This document shows, in pieces, positions 38,641 through 42,956 of a stretch of 42,956 bases of DNA. The stretch lies in the NCBI GenBank assembly GCA_902564785.1, contig CACFCI010000005.1, positions 1-42,956 of the forward strand, written 5' to 3'. How positions within the stretch are numbered: position 1 is the first letter of the stretch; the number at the start of each line of letters is the position of its first letter. Made by a program: the position numbers and the translations under genes. The notes under the pieces are model-generated. The model made no database searches. It had not been told where the DNA came from and saw only the letters and a list, made by a program, of their open reading frames with translations. The DNA is from an uncultured Pelagibacteraceae bacterium. GTDB taxonomy: Bacteria > Pseudomonadota > Alphaproteobacteria > Pelagibacterales > Pelagibacteraceae.

Positions 38641-39047
38641 TTTTTTATCTCCTCTATTATTTTTGGTGCCCAATTTTTTGCATCCTGAGTTGTTACATGA
38701 AAATCAAAATTCTTAGGATTAACAAACATTTGATTAGTATCTTCAAATCTTCCTTTTTTGATTGTATCGACCCACACTGTATAATCTGCAGGAAACAATT
38801 TTCTTGCTTCAGGGGTTGGTGCAATAAAATCAGCAATTACATAATGACCTTCCGCTTTTATTTTTAAAGCTGCTTCAGCCATTCTTTTTGCTTGTCTTAC
38901 CCTTCCTTCTTCTGAAAAATCCCAATCATTTGCAGCCTTTCTTACTTCGTCAGCATTTAATCTTTTTGCATTTAAGTGTGGTGCTATTTCATTTGCTAGA
39001 GTTGTTTTACCAGCTCCAGGCAAACCCATTACTAAAATAATTTTCAT
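38637..39047 (-). CDS. Adenylylsulfate kinase-like P-loop kinase
   Basis: 136 aa; ILVMGLPGAGKTTLANEIAPHLNAKRLNADEVRKAANDWDFSEEGRVRQAKRMAEAA. Confidence 0.85.
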   Translation of the reverse strand: MKIILVMGLPGAGKTTLANEIAPHLNAKRLNADEVRKAANDWDFSEEGRVRQAKRMAEAALKIKAEGHYVIADFIAPTPEARKLFPADYTVWVDTIKKGRFEDTNQMFVNPKNFDFHVTTQDAKNWAPKIIEEIKK

Positions 39048-40282
39048 TAAATATCTTCTAACGGATGATGGGACATTAATTCAAGTCCATTTTCACCAAC
39101 AAGATACTGTTGTTCAAGTTTTATACCTTCTTTACCACCAACTTTACCAATATAACTCTCAAGTGTAATAGTCATGTTCTTCTCAAAAGTTCCACCTTCT
39201 TCTCCACCATCAGTTGGATATCTTATTTGAGGCCACTCATCACACAAACCAATTCCATGAACCATACATGAATACCTATTTCCATAATATTCATCAGGTA
39301 AAATCCAAGATTTTTTTATAAATTCTTTAAAACTCATTCCTGGTTTGATTAATCTAAAATTATGATCAATTTGATTTCTAGCCATTGAATATAGTTTTTT
39401 TTGTTCATCATTAAATTTATGTCCAACTACAAAGGCCCTTGATATATCAGCACAGTATCCATAGGGACCAACCATATCTGTATCAAAAGCAACAATTTCT
39501 CCCAATTGCATAACTTTATTACTACTCTCTTGCATCCATGGATTTGTTCTTTCACCAGAAGATAAAATTCTACACTCAATCCACTCACCTCCATTTTCAA
39601 TATTTGTTTTATGTAGAATTGACCATAATTCATCTTCGGTCATTCCTGGTTTTAGATATGATCTCATCTTTGAAACGCCTTTTTCTGCAACTTCTATTGC
39701 TGCTTTCATACAAATTAATTCATCAGGTGACTTTATTACTCGTGCTTGTTCTAAAATTAATTTTGCATCTACAACTTCAATACCTTCACTATTTAAAGCT
39801 GTAACAGCAGGACCATTAAGAACATCAATTGCTATTTTTTTAGATTTAAAATAATTATTTGACAAATCTTTAACTTCATTTATCCATTTTGATAATTGTA
39901 AATTTGCTTGATCTCCATTGCTAAAATAATCCCATGTGATTGCAGGTCTTATTTCGTCAATTAGATTTAAATGCTTTGATAATATTTCACAATTAAAATA
40001 CTCATAAAGAATAATTGGTCCATTGACTGGAACAAAACAATATCTTGTTAAATTATGCATATTATAAACACTCATATTGACTGTATCTAAAGCATAACGA
40101 ACATTCACTGGATCAAATAGAATACAAGCCTCTAAATTGTTTTTTACTAATTCTTTTCTAACCCTATCTAAACGATATGATCTTAACTTATCAAAATCAA
40201 TCTCGTCTTCTCTTAATCGTTTTTTAGTAATAAAATTTTGCCTTGGTTTAATTTCAGGAGCTATTTTTCTTTTAAATTTCAT
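39047..40282 (-). CDS. M24-family (creatinase/prolidase fold) protein resembling DMSP lyase DddP
   Basis: 411 aa; WSILHKTNIENGGEWIECRILSSGERTNPWMQESS, IVAFDTDMVGPYGYCADISRAFVVG, CMVHGIGLCDEWPQIRYPT, ITLESYIGKVGGKEGIKLEQQYLV. Confidence 0.8.
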   Translation of the reverse strand: MKFKRKIAPEIKPRQNFITKKRLREDEIDFDKLRSYRLDRVRKELVKNNLEACILFDPVNVRYALDTVNMSVYNMHNLTRYCFVPVNGPIILYEYFNCEILSKHLNLIDEIRPAITWDYFSNGDQANLQLSKWINEVKDLSNNYFKSKKIAIDVLNGPAVTALNSEGIEVVDAKLILEQARVIKSPDELICMKAAIEVAEKGVSKMRSYLKPGMTEDELWSILHKTNIENGGEWIECRILSSGERTNPWMQESSNKVMQLGEIVAFDTDMVGPYGYCADISRAFVVGHKFNDEQKKLYSMARNQIDHNFRLIKPGMSFKEFIKKSWILPDEYYGNRYSCMVHGIGLCDEWPQIRYPTDGGEEGGTFEKNMTITLESYIGKVGGKEGIKLEQQYLVGENGLELMSHHPLEDI

Positions 40283-40299
40283 AATTTTTAAATGATATA

Positions 40300-40671
40300 T
40301 TAAAATTCATAAAAAGTATATTTCGCTAAAATTTCTTCACCTGGTTCAATATCTTTTAATGAAACTAAATAAAAATACTTTAAATTATTATTGTTTTTAT
40401 CTTCCAGTGTCTCATTGATTTTCTCTTCAATATTCTGACCAAAGTCATATTTAGGGAATGTGTTTGATGATAATTTACTTACATTTGGATTTTTGGAGTG
40501 ATTATAGAAACCACCAAGAGGAGTTCTAATATACATGTCTTGAAAATCATCGTCTTTCACATGTGATATCCCTATAAAAGAATTTTTCTTAATTTTGGTT
40601 TTAGAAAATAAGCCCAAACCATCAATTTTTGAGTCTTTTATGGTAAGATTTTTTGGCAACGGTCTATACAT
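40300..40671 (-). CDS. SET-domain protein
   Basis: 123 aa; KIDGLGLFSKTKIKKNSFIGISHV, FYNHSKNPNVSKL, SLKDIEPGEEILAKYTFYEF. Confidence 0.82.
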   Translation of the reverse strand: MYRPLPKNLTIKDSKIDGLGLFSKTKIKKNSFIGISHVKDDDFQDMYIRTPLGGFYNHSKNPNVSKLSSNTFPKYDFGQNIEEKINETLEDKNNNNLKYFYLVSLKDIEPGEEILAKYTFYEF

Positions 40672-41299
40672 CTTTCGTAACCCTGTATAAACCTAACCAA
40701 GCATTTACATCTTTGCTAGCAATATAGTCTGATTTAAAAAACTCTATTTCTTCCCATTTATTATTTTGGTTTAAACTTATGATTTTTTTATCAAATCCAT
40801 ATTCTTCATGAATACCTTCGTTAATAGTAAAACAAATTAACCCACCTGGTTTTGTTATTCTTATAAACTCATCTAATGCATTTGGTTTTACATGCCCAAA
40901 AGTAAATGTTCCAACACACATAACCCCACCATAAACGTTATTCTCAACTTCTATTGGTTTATTTAAATCAACCTTGACTAATTTTTGATAAAGATCTTTT
41001 GGTACAGTATCTAATAAGGTTTGAGATAAATCGGCTCCATGAAAATTTTTAAAACTATATTTTTTAAGCTCCATTCCAACTAAACCTGTTCCACATCCAG
41101 CATCAAAAATTAATGTATCTTTATTTTTCTCATATTTGTTAAATGTTTCTGCAGTTTCTTTAGGTCCTGTATAGTTCCAATCAACCATGTCTTTATTGTA
41201 TTTATCTTTGTCTCCCCACTCATCGTAGTACTTCATAACTTCATCAGTAGTTTTAAGTTTATAAATTGGAATTTTGTTTCCTACGTCTTTTTGAGCCAT
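40664..41299 (-). CDS. Class I SAM-dependent methyltransferase
   Basis: 211 aa; TLIFDAGCGTGLVGMELKKYSFKNFHGADLSQTLLD motif I, ALDEFIRITKPGGLICFTINEG. Confidence 0.87.
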   Translation of the reverse strand: MAQKDVGNKIPIYKLKTTDEVMKYYDEWGDKDKYNKDMVDWNYTGPKETAETFNKYEKNKDTLIFDAGCGTGLVGMELKKYSFKNFHGADLSQTLLDTVPKDLYQKLVKVDLNKPIEVENNVYGGVMCVGTFTFGHVKPNALDEFIRITKPGGLICFTINEGIHEEYGFDKKIISLNQNNKWEEIEFFKSDYIASKDVNAWLGLYRVTKDV

Positions 41300-42956
41300 T
41301 AGCTTCTCATTTTTTGACCACTTGGATCATAAAGTGGTTCTTTAATTATTGAACAATTAAATAAATCTCCATTTATCTCTACTTGAATTTTATTTTCAGA
41401 ATTAATGGATTTTTGATCAACAAAACTAAACGCTACACTTTTATTTACAAAATGAGCAAAACCACCTGAAGTTACATAACCAATACTTTGATCTCCATTC
41501 ATAACAGCTTCATTATTTGTTACATCAATTTCGTTTGTTTCAACAATTAATGGTATGAGTTTATTTGAAGAATTTTCCTTTTGTGCACTTTCTTTACCAA
41601 TAAACTCTTTATCCCAATTAATAAAAACATCTAAGCCTGTCTCTTTTGCAGTAAAATCTGGTCTATAATCTAAAGTCCAAGCTCCCCAATTTTTCTCTAA
41701 CCTCATTGACATTAATGCTCTTCCACCAAATGGTTTAATATTAAATTCTTTTCCTGCTTCCATTAATTCTTCATAAAGTTTTAATTGATAGTGAGGTGCT
41801 ACATAAATTTCATAACCAAGTTCACCTGTAAATGAAATTCGATTTATTATTGCTGGGACACCACCAACAAACATTCTCCTTGAGTCTCTAAATTTAAATT
41901 TTTCATTTGAAACATCATCTCTTACAATTTTTTCTAAAACTTTCCTTGAATTAGGTCCTGCAACAGACAATCCATGATACTCATCAGATCTATTGGAATA
42001 ACTTAAATTAAATTTACCTAAATGACTTTCAAACCAACGTCTATGCATTGCTTGAGCAGCTCCAGATCCAAATACCATGAATTCATTTTCATCTAAACAA
42101 GCCACAGTTAAATCACCACATAACTTTCCTCTATATGACAACATTGGTGATAAAGATATTCTTCCAGGTTTTGGAAGTCTTCCAGCCATTATGTAATCTA
42201 AAAATTTTCTAGCGTCAGGACCTTTGAACTCATGTTTTGAAAAATTTGCAACTTCAATCAAGCCAACATTTTCTCTTACATTAATAACTTCTTTTGATAC
42301 ATAATCATGGGATCTTGATCTTTTAATAGTGGGATCTTCATGAGCATCTTCTTTATTATTTGCAAACCACAAAACATTTTCTAATCCAAAACTATCTCCC
42401 ATTACAGCACCTTGATCCACAAAACGATCATATAGTGCAGTAGTTTTTTGTTTTCTTCCCTTTGGTAAAGTTTCATTTGGGAAAGTCATAATAAATCTTC
42501 GCTCATAATTTTCTGAAGATTTTATTGTTCCATATTGAGGTGATGCATAATCTCCAAAGCGAGCAACATCCATTGCCCAGACATCAATTGAAGGTTCACC
42601 ATCAATAATCCATTCTGCTATACATTTACCAACACCACCACCTTGGCAAAATCCAGCCATAACACCAACCGCAACCCAATAATTCTTCATTCCTGGCACT
42701 GGACCAATAAGAGGACTTCCATCTGGACCAAAAGTAAAAGGTCCATTAACTATATTCTTAATACCTGCACGTTCTAGCGCTGGCATTCTTTCAAAACCTA
42801 TTGCAAGTCTATCTTCAATATTATCTAACTTTGGCTCAAGTAACTCATGGCCAAAATTCATTGGTGTACCTTCTACTTTCCAAGGAGTTGATTTTGGCTC
42901 ATAAGTTCCAAGCAACATTCCTTTACCTTCTTGTCTAAAATAAATATTTCCCTCAA
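41299..42956 (-). CDS. Second FAD-dependent dimethylglycine/sarcosine dehydrogenase-like protein with GcvT domain, N-terminus beyond window
   Basis: Same frame stays open past the listed Met (42918) to the window end, encoding EGNIYFRQEGKGMLLGTYEP; GSPLIGPVPGMKNYWVAVGVMAGFCQGGGVGKCIAEWIIDGEP; GcvT half SFTGELGYEIYVAPHYQLKLYEELMEAGKEF. Confidence 0.9.
   Translation of the reverse strand, partial: EGNIYFRQEGKGMLLGTYEPKSTPWKVEGTPMNFGHELLEPKLDNIEDRLAIGFERMPALERAGIKNIVNGPFTFGPDGSPLIGPVPGMKNYWVAVGVMAGFCQGGGVGKCIAEWIIDGEPSIDVWAMDVARFGDYASPQYGTIKSSENYERRFIMTFPNETLPKGRKQKTTALYDRFVDQGAVMGDSFGLENVLWFANNKEDAHEDPTIKRSRSHDYVSKEVINVRENVGLIEVANFSKHEFKGPDARKFLDYIMAGRLPKPGRISLSPMLSYRGKLCGDLTVACLDENEFMVFGSGAAQAMHRRWFESHLGKFNLSYSNRSDEYHGLSVAGPNSRKVLEKIVRDDVSNEKFKFRDSRRMFVGGVPAIINRISFTGELGYEIYVAPHYQLKLYEELMEAGKEFNIKPFGGRALMSMRLEKNWGAWTLDYRPDFTAKETGLDVFINWDKEFIGKESAQKENSSNKLIPLIVETNEIDVTNNEAVMNGDQSIGYVTSGGFAHFVNKSVAFSFVDQKSINSENKIQVEINGDLFNCSIIKEPLYDPSGQKMRS

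Noticed and set aside
39427-39804. 68-aa minus and 88-aa plus ORFs inside the M24 gene
   Set aside because: Alternate-frame/antisense overlaps with low-complexity content; the 411-aa ORF explains the region.
1-42956. CRISPR arrays, transposases, phage genes
   Set aside because: No regularly spaced repeats, terminal inverted repeats with transposase, integrase or structural phage genes seen by reading; long T/A runs are compositional.

Overview
AT-rich, densely packed 43-kb window that looks like a streamlined marine alphaproteobacterium (SAR11/Pelagibacterales-like). This is judged from composition, gene content and protein style, not from a database search. Left to right: (1) 5' part of phosphoenolpyruvate carboxylase (ppc), missing from the supplied ORF track because it runs off the window; (2) a ~13.7-kb sugar-acid catabolic island: SMP-30 lactonase, enolase-superfamily dehydratase, FAH-family hydrolase, SDR, GarR-like reductase, TRAP transporter dctMQP, D-2-hydroxyacid dehydrogenase, IlvD/Edd dehydratase, with divergent UxaA-family dehydratase, EamA permease and a second beta-hydroxyacid dehydrogenase; (3) an unannotated intergenic region (~16145-16310) that folds by eye into five consecutive hairpins ending in an intrinsic terminator, a candidate stand-alone structured RNA; (4) cytochrome c'/b561 genes whose start codons overlap in one ATGCAT, a DUF4396 protein, an ETHE1-like persulfide dioxygenase and AzlCD; (5) an iron(III) ABC transporter operon with strong tandem Fur-like operators; (6) lysR-acuI-folE, hisI, DUF2237; (7) ETF-QO/ETF-alpha/ETF-beta plus an FAD/GcvT methylamine-type dehydrogenase; (8) a tightly overlapping minus-strand cluster (36.6-43.0 kb) with an enoyl-CoA hydratase-like protein, an Fe(II)/2OG oxygenase, a small nucleotidyltransferase, an APS-kinase-like P-loop protein, a DddP-like M24 protein, a SET-domain protein, a SAM methyltransferase and a second FAD/GcvT dehydrogenase. 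The last cluster and the 16.2-kb RNA are the best candidates for undescribed biology. No CRISPR array, prophage, transposase, rRNA or convincing tRNA was seen.
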